A DNA stretch of 64,000 nt from assembly GCA_963721075.1 (NCBI GenBank), contig CAVRHV010000019.1:1-64000 (forward strand), written 5' to 3'. This stretch comes from DATFVA01 sp963721075. GTDB taxonomy: Bacteria > Bacteroidota > Ignavibacteria > Ignavibacteriales > Ignavibacteriaceae. Position 1 is the first letter of the stretch. Each line of letters opens with the position of its first letter. Positions 28,034 to 36,911 of this stretch are shown here, one piece after another. Position numbers and translations under genes: made by a program. The notes beneath the pieces were generated by a model. The model was not told where the DNA came from. It did no database searches and saw only the letters and a program-made list of their open reading frames with translations.

Positions 28034-29558
28034 ATGGAAAATAGTTACTTGCTAACATATCTGCTTTTTACACCGATTGCCGGTGCAATAATTCTTTTAT
28101 TCTTCAACAGGGAAAAAGAAAACGCGGTAAGATGGTTCGGTCTTATTGTTTCGACTATAGCCTTTGTGATATCGCTTGTGATATATTTTAACTTTGATAT
28201 CTCAAAGTCGGGATTTCAGTTCATTCATCAGTTTAAGTGGATAGAAAAACTAAATATCAGCTATAAAGTCGGGATAGACGGACTTGCGCTGCTTTTATTA
28301 CTGCTGACAACCTTCCTTACTCCTCTTACTTTGTTATCCAGCTGGTCGAGTATTAACAAGAGAGTAAAGGAATTCACCTTCTTTATGCTGATGCTTGAAG
28401 CCGGGATGCTGGGTGTATTTATCTCCATCGACCTGTTTTTATTCTACATTTTCTGGGAGGCAATGCTCATTCCGATGTATTTCATCATCGGTATATGGGG
28501 CGGGGACGAAAGAATTTATGCATCAGTGAAGTTTTTTCTTTATACCATGTTCGGCAGCCTTTTAATGCTTGTTGCAATTATATGGCTTGCTGTATATGCT
28601 TCAACACCTCTTGGACATTTTACTACTGACCTGACCGAGTTATACTCTGTTGGTCCGACCATAAAAGAGAATATTCAGAACTGGATGTTTGCGGCATTTG
28701 CATTCAGCTTTGCCATAAAAGTTCCGCTTTTTCCTCTTCATACCTGGCTGCCTGATGCTCACGTTCAGGCGCCTACTGCAGGAAGCGTTATACTTGCGGG
28801 CGTACTTCTGAAAATGGGAACTTACGGTCTGCTAAGGTTCTGTCTCCCGTCTGTTCCCGCAGGCTGCCGTAAACTTTGCTCCCTACATATCCGTGCTGGC
28901 AGTAATAGGAATTATATACGGCGCTCTTGTGGCAATGGTTCAGAAAGATATGAAAAAGCTTGTGGCTTACTCTTCGGTTGCTCACCTTGGCTTTGTGGTA
29001 CTTGGTATATTCGCTATGACTCAGGAAGCCGTACAGGGTGCAGTTATACAAATGGTCAATCACGGTTTATCTACAGGAGCTTTATTCCTTCTGGTGGGAG
29101 TAATTTATGAAAGAACTCATACCAGGGAAATATCTCAGTACGGAGGTATTGCCAAAATAGTACCGGTTTATGCTTTTGCACTTTTATTCGCTTCACTTTC
29201 TTCAATAGGGTTACCGGGACTAAATGGTTTCGTTGGCGAGTTTTTAATTTTAGTTGGTTCTTTTAAATCTCCGGTGCTCGGCAGCTGGTGGTTCACTATC
29301 TTCGCCGCATCCGGCGTAATCTTTGCAGCAGTTTATTTGCTGTGGATGTATCAGAGAGTTGCTTTCGGGGAAGTTACAAATCCCAAGATGAACTCTCTAA
29401 CTGATATGAATAAAAGAGAAATTCTTGTACTCGTACCAATTTTCATATTCATTGTCTGGATAGGAATATATCCAAGTACGTTTTTGAATGTATCAGATAA
29501 GTCGACAGCAAAAGTAATTGAGCAAGTGCATGTACAAACCCAGGCAGTAATTGAATAG
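28034..29558 (+). CDS. nuoM: NADH-quinone oxidoreductase subunit M, one frame shift
   Basis: The first frame (from 28034) carries YKVGIDGLALLLLLL, IFWEAMLIPMYFIIGIWG and the LPDAHVQAPTAGSVILAG motif, then turns to nonsense after LLRFCLP. The next frame resumes exactly with LFPQAAVNFAPYISVLAVIG and KKLVAYSSVAHLGFV and runs to 29558. The switch point is near 28850, where CTCCCGTCTG has one base too many. The locus is 1525 bases (3n+1), giving about 507 aa once the surplus base is removed, the normal NuoM size. Because NuoM is needed for complex I and every flanking nuo gene is intact, an error in the sequence is the likely cause. Confidence 0.9.
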
Positions 29559-29569
29559 GAAAATAACAT

Positions 29570-31000
29570 ATGAGATACGGCAGCAGGATTTTTGCGGCTA
29601 TAATATTGTCGTTCTTTTTTTATTGTAATATAAGCGCAGCTGAAATTCCGGCAGTACAGGACAGCATTGCACAGGTTAAAGTACTGGAAACCGCGGGTGA
29701 GCATATACTGCCTTCACCCTATATGGTTATACCCTTTATTGTGCTGCTTCTGATGATTGCGACAGGACCCTTGTTTTATAAGCACTTCTGGGAAAGACAT
29801 TATCCCAAAATGGCTATACTTCTCGGACTGGTTACGGTTTTTTATTACCTCGTATTTTTGAATGACTACCACAGTCTGGTTCATACTCTGGCTGAATATA
29901 TTTCATTCATTGCATTGCTGAGTTCTTTATTCGTAGCGTCCGGCGGCATCTTCATAAAGGTGGATAAAAAAGCCACGCCATATATCAACGTTCTTTTTTT
30001 ACTGTTTGGGGCTGTGATTTCGAATATAATCGGAACAACCGGAGCATCAATGCTTCTGATAAGGCCTTATATAAAAATGAACCAGAACAGAATAAAAGCT
30101 TATCATGTCATCTTCTTCATTTTTATTGTAAGCAATATTGGCGGAGCTTTAACCCCGATTGGTGATCCTCCTTTGTTTATAGGATTTCTCAGAGGCGTGC
30201 CGTTCTTCTGGGTATTGGATAACGTGTGGTTTATCTGGATACCTATGATACTTCTTATTCTGGGTGTTTTCTTTTTATTCGATAAGTTTAACGCGGCAAA
30301 ATCAGATGCACCAGTTGAAGAGCTCAAGTACAGCGGAAAAATCGAATTCAAAGGATACCGGAACCTGGTTTATCTTGCGGTTATTATTTTTTCAGTATTT
30401 CTTGATCCCAATGTGTTCTCCTGGGTGCCGAACTTTAGTCCTCTTCCGTTCGGAATAAGAGAAATAATAATGTTCGCTGTTGTTTATCTCTCTTATAAAC
30501 AGGCTGATACAGAGATACTCAGATCAAACGAATTTGATTTTGAGCCGATCAAGGAAGTTGCATACTTGTTCATTGGAATATTTTTAACAATGGTTCCTGC
30601 ACTCCAGCTGATAGCCGAGGAAGCGCGGGTTAATCACGATCTGCTGAATGCTGGAACTTTCTACTGGGCTACAGGCGGTTTATCTTCGTTCCTGGATAAT
30701 ACGCCGACATACCTTAATTTCTTAAGCGCAGCAATGGGTAAATATACACTTGATGTTAATATAAAAGCCCACGTACTGGATTTTGTATCGCAGGATATTA
30801 TATATCTGAGAGCAATATCAGTCGCCGCCGTATTCTTTGGAGCAATGACATATATTGGAAATGGTCCTAACTTTATGGTGAAATCAATCTGTGAAAGAGC
30901 CGGTATTGAGATGCCGAGTTTCTTCACTTATATGATAAAATATTCGATACCAATACTAATACCTCTGTTTTTTATAATTTATTTTCTCTTTTTTCACTAA
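29570..31000 (+). CDS. NhaD-type sodium:proton antiporter (ArsB/NhaD superfamily)
   Basis: This 476-aa protein has a signal-like N terminus (residues 6-25) and about 12 further membrane helices. The pore motifs of the ion-transporter superfamily are visible: GAVISNIIGTTGASMLLIRP with its conserved Asn/Thr, SNIGGALTPIGDPPLF and GGLSSFLDNTPTYLNF. NhaD proteins exchange Na+ or Li+ for H+. The gene lies inside the nuo operon, 11 bases after nuoM, and is followed by the orphan and nuoN. That placement suggests that its activity is tuned to respiratory proton pumping; this is inference. The ion specificity cannot be read from sequence. Confidence 0.85.
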   Translation: MRYGSRIFAAIILSFFFYCNISAAEIPAVQDSIAQVKVLETAGEHILPSPYMVIPFIVLLLMIATGPLFYKHFWERHYPKMAILLGLVTVFYYLVFLNDYHSLVHTLAEYISFIALLSSLFVASGGIFIKVDKKATPYINVLFLLFGAVISNIIGTTGASMLLIRPYIKMNQNRIKAYHVIFFIFIVSNIGGALTPIGDPPLFIGFLRGVPFFWVLDNVWFIWIPMILLILGVFFLFDKFNAAKSDAPVEELKYSGKIEFKGYRNLVYLAVIIFSVFLDPNVFSWVPNFSPLPFGIREIIMFAVVYLSYKQADTEILRSNEFDFEPIKEVAYLFIGIFLTMVPALQLIAEEARVNHDLLNAGTFYWATGGLSSFLDNTPTYLNFLSAAMGKYTLDVNIKAHVLDFVSQDIIYLRAISVAAVFFGAMTYIGNGPNFMVKSICERAGIEMPSFFTYMIKYSIPILIPLFFIIYFLFFH

Positions 31001-31012
31001 AGGAATATGAAT

Positions 31013-31378
31013 ATGGCAACGCTGAATGAAATTCTGAAAAGCAAACCGACGGGTTTGTATTATAAGAACAGACTGATACTTCCTTTCCAGGGAGTGTTCC
31101 TTAAGGTTATCGTTGACGATGATATCATTATGGATTTTTCTCCTTCATCAAAACATGTATATCTCTCTGAGATAGAGGATTATACGGATATCTATTTTAA
31201 GGAATACAAACATCTTAAAGATGCAGTCTCAAAATATGAGGCAATAAAGATGGTGCTTGTCGAGAAAGGAAAAGATATTTTTAATTTCGATAATCATAAA
31301 AAGATCGTCATATACCTGGATGAGAAACACCGGGTAAAAATAGAAGAAACAGAAGAAGACATTTTATTTATTGAATAA
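31013..31378 (+). CDS. Hypothetical soluble protein inside the nuo operon
   Basis: The second of two in-frame ATGs (31013) is preferred because AAAGGA then stands 8 bases away; the first is at 31007. The product is about 121 aa, acidic and Lys-rich, without cysteine or membrane segments. Its C-terminal half is strand-rich (KIVIYLDEKHRVKIEE). I do not know the family. It lies 12 bases after the NhaD gene and shortly before nuoN, so it is surely co-transcribed with both. Confidence 0.7.
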   Translation: MATLNEILKSKPTGLYYKNRLILPFQGVFLKVIVDDDIIMDFSPSSKHVYLSEIEDYTDIYFKEYKHLKDAVSKYEAIKMVLVEKGKDIFNFDNHKKIVIYLDEKHRVKIEETEEDILFIE

Positions 31379-31416
31379 TATAGTCTGCCCGGGTGGCAGA
31401 TCTGAGGCTAAAAGAT

Positions 31417-32847
31417 ATGCTCAATAACATTCAGGAATTTTACAATATACTGCCGCTTGTTATAGTCGGTGGAGGTATTCTTATCTCTTTACTTGTCGAA
31501 ATGTTTAAAGAGAAAAGTGAAACAGCCCTTAGCTGGATCTCTGTTGTGGTTTTTATGGCTGCCGCCTTCTATTCACTCGCAACGGTTAATTCGGTTTCTG
31601 TGGTGCTTCAGAATATGCTTGCAACCGGCGGGACAGTTAATATATTTTATTTCATCTTTACCTTCGGTGCAGCTCTCGTCTGCCTGCTTTCTATGGATTA
31701 TATGAAGAAGTACGGAGCCAATTATGGAGAGTTCTATCTGCTGGTTCAGTGCTCTGTTCTGGGAATGATGTTTATGGCCGGGGCAAAGGATCTCTTTACT
31801 ATTTTCCTCGGATTGGAACTGATGTCAATTAGTTTTTACGCCCTGGCAGGACTTAACAGGAAGAGACTTACAGCCAATGAAGCTTCACTGAAGTACTTTT
31901 TATTAGGTGCTTTTGCGACCGGGTTTACTGTATATGGTATTGCACTTATTTACGGTTCTGCCGGAACCACCTCAATTGAAGGTATTACCGCAAGATTCGG
32001 ATCTTTATCAGGCGACTTCATATTCGTTACGGGTATACTGTTGTTCCTGATCGGCTTTTCATTCAAGATAGCGGCATTCCCGTTCCATATGTGGGTCCCT
32101 GATGTTTACGAGGGCTCGGCAACAACGATATCAGGATTATTCTCTACGGGTGGAAAAGCGGCCGCTTTCAGTGCAATTATCGTTACACTCGGTACCATAT
32201 TCAGTACGGCTTCACCGCATTTATTTACACCTTACCTTGCTGTTATTGCGGTCCTTTCTATGCTGTTCGGAAGCATAGTAGCTATTATGCAGGACAATAT
32301 AAAACGAATGCTGGCATATTCCTCCATAGCGCATGCCGGGTATATGCTAATAGGTTTCGCAGCGGGTAATTATGACGGTATTGCGGGCATTATATTTTAT
32401 CTGGCAGCTTATACTTTTATGAACCTGGGAGCATTCGGCATAGTCTCAATCGTAGAAGGAAAGGATGAGGCTAATCTTTCAATCCAGTCCTATGCTGGTC
32501 TTGGTTCACGAAGTCCTTTACTGGCCGGACTTCTTTCGGTATTCATGTTTTCACTTGCCGGGATTCCTCCTTTCGCAGGATTCTTTGGTAAGTATTATGT
32601 GTTTATTTCTGCTATTGAATCAGGATTAACGTGGCTGGCCATAATTGGTGTTATTTCAAGCGTTATAAGTGTTTACTTCTACCTTAGAATAGTAGTTCTT
32701 ATGTATTTCAGGGATGCCGAAGAAGCAGTTTCACCTTCTCAGACCAGTACAGGCTTACTTGCAGTAATTATTTCTGTTCTGCTTGTTATCGTTTTAGGAG
32801 TTGCCCCGGGCACAATTATCGGATTAATCTCTTCATTCCTGTCATAA
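31417..32847 (+). CDS. nuoN: NADH-quinone oxidoreductase subunit N
   Basis: About 476 aa, with 14 expected membrane helices. Landmarks are FLGLELMSISFYALAG with the channel Glu, FKIAAFPFHMWVPDVYEGS and KRMLAYSSIAHAGYML with the central Lys. I chose the ATG at 31417, which has GAGG 9 bases upstream; a GTG at 31393 would add eight residues (MADLRLKD) but lacks a ribosome site. It ends the complex I operon and is followed by a nested-hairpin terminator. In most genomes it directly follows nuoM; here 1.8 kb separates the two. Confidence 0.94.
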   Translation: MLNNIQEFYNILPLVIVGGGILISLLVEMFKEKSETALSWISVVVFMAAAFYSLATVNSVSVVLQNMLATGGTVNIFYFIFTFGAALVCLLSMDYMKKYGANYGEFYLLVQCSVLGMMFMAGAKDLFTIFLGLELMSISFYALAGLNRKRLTANEASLKYFLLGAFATGFTVYGIALIYGSAGTTSIEGITARFGSLSGDFIFVTGILLFLIGFSFKIAAFPFHMWVPDVYEGSATTISGLFSTGGKAAAFSAIIVTLGTIFSTASPHLFTPYLAVIAVLSMLFGSIVAIMQDNIKRMLAYSSIAHAGYMLIGFAAGNYDGIAGIIFYLAAYTFMNLGAFGIVSIVEGKDEANLSIQSYAGLGSRSPLLAGLLSVFMFSLAGIPPFAGFFGKYYVFISAIESGLTWLAIIGVISSVISVYFYLRIVVLMYFRDAEEAVSPSQTSTGLLAVIISVLLVIVLGVAPGTIIGLISSFLS

Positions 32848-32873
32848 TAGTAATTTTATACTTGAATTTTGCC

Positions 32874-32922
32874 TGCCGGTTTGAAAGTTTAGTATAATAC
32901 TAAATAAACGACCGGCATTTTT
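32874..32922 (+). terminator. Nested hairpin with T-run after nuoN
   Basis: TGCCGGT (32874-32880) pairs with ACCGGCA (32911-32917), followed by seven T. Inside the loop TTTAGTA (32888-32894) pairs with TACTAAA (32898-32904). Position and T-run fit an intrinsic terminator of the nuo operon. Confidence 0.75.
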
Positions 32923-32938
32923 TTACCAGGGAAATGAT

Positions 32939-34507
32939 ATGATACCACTATTTTCTACAAGTCAAATACGTGAAACAGACGAGTGGGCTATAAAAGAGCT
33001 CCAGATACCTGGCGTCATTCTGATGGAGAATGCTTCCCTTGAGATATTTAATTATGTAGAGGCAGCTCGTGCAAGTCGTGACCTCCCCCGCAAAATTGCA
33101 ATTATATGCGGGAAGGGAAATAATGGGGGAGACGGTTATGCAGCAGCACGACATTTTCTTAATAATGGTTATGAAACCACTGTAGTTAAAATCGGTGAAG
33201 AAAGTGAGATGTCTGCCGATTGCAGGACCAATTTTACTATTCTTAAAAACCTGGGATTCACAAATAAATCTTTTAACATAATTGACTATAAATCGATCAA
33301 GGATATAAGAAAAATAAAAAGCTACCCAATAATTGCAGATGCGATGCTTGGAAGCGGCATAGAGGGGGCATTAAGGGAGCCTTATAAATCAATTGTCGAT
33401 GAAGTAAATAAGTACGATGCTCTTAAAGCGGCAATTGACATACCCAGCGGATTAAGTGCAGATAAAGGTTACGCCGCAAGTGCATTTAATGCTGATCTTA
33501 CCGTTACCCTGGGAGAATTAAAAAAAGGGCTGTTTTTTGGAAAAGGCGCAGTTCAGTGCGGAGAAGTGTATAAAGGCAGTATTGGAATAGGTTTTTCAGT
33601 ATATGACAAATATGATACTTCTGAATACCTGGTGGAACCGGAGGATGCCTGGCAGTCTCTACCGAAAAAAAAGAAGGATGATTACAAATATTCGGCCGGG
33701 AAGGTTTTTACAATTGCGGGCTCAGGTGATTTGCCGGGTGCCGCTGTATTAACTTCAAAAGCCGCACTTACTTCTGGTACTGGTGCTTCTATACTGGCTT
33801 ATCCTAAGTCCGTACGGCGTCTTGTGCATAAGAACCTGGGTGAAGTAATTGTCGATGCTTATGATGACAATAAAAGTGAAATATTAGCTGCGGACAATAT
33901 TAAAGAGTTAAATAAAAGAATAAAGTGGGCAGATGTTGTAGCAATTGGTCCCGGACTTGGCAGAGACCAGGATACCCGCGAAGCAATTTTGCAGATAGTA
34001 AAAGAAAAGAAATTTAAAAATATTGTACTCGATGCGGATGCCATTTTTGCTATCGGGGAAGACGGTTATCAGCATTATGATCTGAAAGATGCAGTACTGA
34101 CTCCCCACCTTGCCGAATTCGCTCATCTGATTGGTGTTGAGTTAGGGGAGATTGAGAAAGATGTTCTACAGTATGGTCATAATTTTGCCGCGGAGACCGG
34201 AGCATATCTTGTACTTAAAGGTGCCCCGACGATCATTTTTACTCCCGGCGGTGATGCATTAATAAACACAACCGGAAATCCCGGGATGGCTAAATTTGGA
34301 ACCGGTGATGTTTTGACCGGTGTAATCGCCTCTTTTATTGCGCAGAAAAAGAATAAGGAAGAAGCAGTAATCGCTGCAGTTTATATGCACAGCTTATCTG
34401 CTGATCTTCTGCTGAAAAAATCTACTGAGTTCGGATATACAGCTTCCGACATAAGCAGAAATATCTCTTCAGCAATCAAATTTTTAAGGAAAACATTTGC
34501 TAAATAA
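32939..34507 (+). CDS. nnr: Bifunctional NAD(P)H-hydrate epimerase / dehydratase
   Basis: The protein is 522 aa, the normal length of the fused repair enzyme. The N-terminal YjeF domain (1-215) carries GKGNNGGDGYAAARHF and ADAMLGSG and epimerises R- to S-NAD(P)HX. The C-terminal ribokinase-like domain (about 230-515) carries GPGLGRD, TPHLAEF and GNPGMAKFGTGDVLTG, and dehydrates S-NAD(P)HX back to NAD(P)H using ADP or ATP. It repairs damaged nicotinamide cofactor in the cytosol. The last 11 bases overlap the VanZ gene. Confidence 0.95.
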   Translation: MIPLFSTSQIRETDEWAIKELQIPGVILMENASLEIFNYVEAARASRDLPRKIAIICGKGNNGGDGYAAARHFLNNGYETTVVKIGEESEMSADCRTNFTILKNLGFTNKSFNIIDYKSIKDIRKIKSYPIIADAMLGSGIEGALREPYKSIVDEVNKYDALKAAIDIPSGLSADKGYAASAFNADLTVTLGELKKGLFFGKGAVQCGEVYKGSIGIGFSVYDKYDTSEYLVEPEDAWQSLPKKKKDDYKYSAGKVFTIAGSGDLPGAAVLTSKAALTSGTGASILAYPKSVRRLVHKNLGEVIVDAYDDNKSEILAADNIKELNKRIKWADVVAIGPGLGRDQDTREAILQIVKEKKFKNIVLDADAIFAIGEDGYQHYDLKDAVLTPHLAEFAHLIGVELGEIEKDVLQYGHNFAAETGAYLVLKGAPTIIFTPGGDALINTTGNPGMAKFGTGDVLTGVIASFIAQKKNKEEAVIAAVYMHSLSADLLLKKSTEFGYTASDISRNISSAIKFLRKTFAK

Positions 34508-34901
34508 ACTTGAAACAAACAGGAAGTGGCTCATTTACTTCCCATTGGTCTTGTACTGGTTGATATTATTTGTTGCGACAACTTTACCGGCGGCGGATCT
34601 GCCTAAAACGGGAGTGAGCGATAAAGTAGAACATTTTACAGCATATATGATTCTGGCTGTCCTTCTTAATTTTACTCTTATGTTCCAGAACAAATATCCT
34701 AAGCTTAAAAAGAAGGCCTGGCTTTACACTTTAATAGTCATCCTGACCTATGCCGGACTTGACGAAATTCACCAGCTTTTTATACCCGGAAGAGATTGTG
34801 ATATACTTGACTGGTTAGCAGACTCTTCCGGAGTTCTGCTTGGTTTAGCTTTTGTGAAATTACTCCTGATTTATTTCAGATATAAGCCTCAAACCGGTTA
34901 A
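34497..34901 (+). CDS. VanZ-like membrane protein
   Basis: This 134-aa protein has four membrane helices and the two marks of the VanZ family: DKVEHFTAYMILA after the first loop, and DEIHQLFIPGRDCDILDWLADS before the last helix. VanZ is linked to low-level teicoplanin resistance in enterococci; in most bacteria its role is unknown. The TTG start overlaps the end of nnr by 11 bases, with AAGGAA shortly upstream, so translational coupling is likely. Confidence 0.82.
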   Translation: MLNKLETNRKWLIYFPLVLYWLILFVATTLPAADLPKTGVSDKVEHFTAYMILAVLLNFTLMFQNKYPKLKKKAWLYTLIVILTYAGLDEIHQLFIPGRDCDILDWLADSSGVLLGLAFVKLLLIYFRYKPQTG

Positions 34902-34986
34902 AAATTAGTCTTTTTGGTATAAGGCAAAAAAAAATCTCTATTCACTGGAACTATTGAATAATATTATAGTAAGAATAGTAGCAGAA

Positions 34987-35018
34987 TTTGACAAAAGAAT
35001 CATCATTTATTAACTTGG
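34987..35018 (+). promoter_or_regulatory. Probable promoter of tonB (TTTG-N20-TAACTTGG)
   Basis: TTTG at 34987-34990 and TAACTTGG at 35011-35018 stand exactly 20 bases apart, like the asnS promoter, with one mismatch in the -7 element. The block TTGGCGGG that follows (35015-35022) recurs upstream of the YdcF gene. Confidence 0.5.
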
Positions 35019-35053
35019 CGGGCGATTAATTTGCCCTTTAGGAGGAGTTGGTA

Positions 35054-35707
35054 ATGGCACTTAATAAGAATCCCAAAGCGGATTTAAGACGCAGCTACAA
35101 AAAGGTTTTTGAGCTGAGTTTGATTATTGCTCTCGCAATTTTAATAGTTGCGTTTAAGTTTTTCCCGCATGTTAAAGCTACTGCGGCGCTGTCGGAAGGA
35201 CCACAGGAATTGTTCAAGGTAGAAGACGTCGAGCAGACCAAACAGGAGAACAGACCTCCACCGCCTCCCAAACCCCCGATACCTATTGAAGCTCCTTCTG
35301 AGGATGTTCTTGAAGATATTGAAATCGGCGAAACTGATCTTAATGTAAACGAACAGGTAGAAGCTCCGCCGCCTCCGAAAGTTGAAAAGAAAGTTGATGA
35401 GGAACCTCAGTACTTCGTAGCTGTTGAAGAGATGCCGGAACCTATAGGCGGTATCCAGGCAATTCAGAGTAAGATTGTTTATCCTGAAATTGCTAAAAGA
35501 GCTGGAATTGAAGGAAAAGTTTATGTGCTCGCTTTCGTTGATGAAACAGGTACTGTAACTAAAGCTGAGATAATAAAAGGTTTGGGTGCAGGACTTGATG
35601 AAGCAGCATTAAATGCTGTAAAAGCTACCAAATTTAAGCCTGGTAAGCAGAGAGGAAAACCTGTTAAAGTTCAGGTTTCAATACCGATAGTATTCAAACT
35701 TCAATAA
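35054..35707 (+). CDS. tonB: TonB-family energy transducer
   Basis: About 217 aa. An N-terminal membrane helix (residues 19-37) is followed by a Pro-rich periplasmic spacer (PPPPPKPPIPIEAP) and an acidic stretch. The C-terminal TonB domain (about 130-217) carries YPEIAKRAGIEGKVYVLAFV and KPVKVQVSIPIVFKL. It transmits proton-motive force from an ExbB/ExbD motor to outer-membrane receptors. I chose the ATG at 35054 because AGGAGG lies about 10 bases upstream; a TTG two codons earlier is too close. No exbB or exbD is in the window. A strong terminator follows. Confidence 0.93.
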   Translation: MALNKNPKADLRRSYKKVFELSLIIALAILIVAFKFFPHVKATAALSEGPQELFKVEDVEQTKQENRPPPPPKPPIPIEAPSEDVLEDIEIGETDLNVNEQVEAPPPPKVEKKVDEEPQYFVAVEEMPEPIGGIQAIQSKIVYPEIAKRAGIEGKVYVLAFVDETGTVTKAEIIKGLGAGLDEAALNAVKATKFKPGKQRGKPVKVQVSIPIVFKLQ

Positions 35708-35726
35708 TTATTTTTATGAAGAGGTT

Positions 35727-35756
35727 AAGGCGTCCACCGGACGCCTTTTCTATTTT
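35727..35756 (+). terminator. Intrinsic terminator after tonB
   Basis: AAGGCGTCC (35727-35735), a three-base loop ACC and GGACGCCTT (35739-35747) form a perfect nine-pair hairpin, followed by TTCTATTTT. This is the clearest terminator in the window. Confidence 0.92.
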
Positions 35757-35836
35757 AAACCGTCGTTATTACCGGGAAATTTAACTTCCGCTGCGTTATA
35801 TTTATTAATATCTTTTAATTATAACTACGAATTTAA

Positions 35837-35844
35837 TTAGTTGG
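35837..35844 (+). promoter_or_regulatory. Probable -7 element of the YdcF gene (TTAGTTGG)
   Basis: TTAGTTGG followed by CGGG repeats the TTGGCGGG block seen at the tonB promoter. The start codon lies only 7 bases beyond it and no ribosome site is seen, so the transcript would be leaderless or nearly so. Confidence 0.35.
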
Positions 35845-35851
35845 CGGGATA

Positions 35852-36883
35852 ATGGCTCAAAAGAAAGTGAATACAGAAAATAAGGTTTTGCTCACTCTCT
35901 TTGTTATCATCCTCACTATTTTTGATCTGCTTTTTATCATTTATATTAAATATGATAATCAGCATCTGCCTCTTACTGATTTCAGACTTTATTATGCGGG
36001 TAATCTTTTAAATATTGCCTTTACCATCATTCTTGTTGCCGGATTAATCATTTATTTGTTCAAGAAAAATGTAAATCTATCTCCGGTTTCAATCTTTGCG
36101 CTTGCGGCAGCAATGACGATTTTTCTCTTTGTAGCATGGATATTTTCAAAATCACCCATAACTTTACCAAATGTTACTATCTTAAATCAGCCTTTCAGCA
36201 GGGTATTCGTCAGCGGATTATTTTTTATTTATCAATTCATAGAGTTTATTCTGATTATGGAGGTCTGGCTAAGTTTATCTCAGAAATCAAATTTAATATT
36301 TTTGCGGGCCTTCGTCGATGCAATATTAATAACTATGATACTTCTTGTGTTTTCTTTTTTATATCTGAATCTTAATAAAGCTCCCGCGAGAGAATTCTTC
36401 ATCAGCGGAAAAGGGAATAATGTGGGGGTTGTTCTGGGCGCAGCGGTATGGACTAATGAGCCGAGTCCCAGTTTAAGGGCCCGCATAGACAGGGCATTTA
36501 GTCTTTATAAGAACGGCAGCCTTCAGAAGATCCAGTTAACCGGAGGGAATGCCCCGGGCGAATTGAGTGAAGCTGAAATTGCATATGATTATCTTAAGAC
36601 AAAGAAAATGGATACTTCGGATATCTGGATAGAAAAAAGAACTTCCTCGACAACCGAGCAAATTCAGTTTATCAAGAAAAATCTCAGTACAAAACCGGGG
36701 GTAAATGACATAATAGTAATATCGGATTCGTACCATCTGCCCAGGGTAAAAGAGATCGCAGATTTCTATCTCCTGGATATTGATGTGGCTCCTTCAGATC
36801 TTGATTTGAGATTTGAAAATAAATTATACAATAAATTAAGAGAAAGTGCCGCAATTTTAATATTTTGGTTTTTTGCAATTTAA
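35852..36883 (+). CDS. YdcF/SanA-like DUF218 protein with N-terminal membrane domain
   Basis: The 343-aa protein has five or six membrane helices (about 12-35, 45-68, 78-98, 110-130 and 150-172), then a DUF218 domain (about 185-335). Domain marks are GVVLGAAVW, the RIDRAFSLYKNG helix, LTGGNAPGELSEAE and IVISDSYHLPRV. DUF218 proteins of the SanA/YdcF/ElyC group act on envelope integrity or bind nucleotide-like ligands; the exact reaction is unknown. A leaderless start is possible. The next gene begins 28 bases downstream. Confidence 0.85.
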   Translation: MAQKKVNTENKVLLTLFVIILTIFDLLFIIYIKYDNQHLPLTDFRLYYAGNLLNIAFTIILVAGLIIYLFKKNVNLSPVSIFALAAAMTIFLFVAWIFSKSPITLPNVTILNQPFSRVFVSGLFFIYQFIEFILIMEVWLSLSQKSNLIFLRAFVDAILITMILLVFSFLYLNLNKAPAREFFISGKGNNVGVVLGAAVWTNEPSPSLRARIDRAFSLYKNGSLQKIQLTGGNAPGELSEAEIAYDYLKTKKMDTSDIWIEKRTSSTTEQIQFIKKNLSTKPGVNDIIVISDSYHLPRVKEIADFYLLDIDVAPSDLDLRFENKLYNKLRESAAILIFWFFAI

Positions 36884-36911
36884 CTTTTTTTCAAATTAAT
36901 GGAGATTAAGT

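Noticed and set aside
28034..29558. nuoM as a genuine pseudogene
   Set aside because: All other subunits in the operon are intact and the break is one surplus base with perfect continuation. Sequence error explains it with fewer assumptions.
29570..31000. NhaD gene taken as a second NuoM/Mrp-like complex I subunit
   Set aside because: Its motifs (SNIGGALTPIGDPPLF, FLDNTPTYLNF) are those of the ArsB/NhaD ion transporters; the NuoL/M/N lysine and glutamate motifs are absent.
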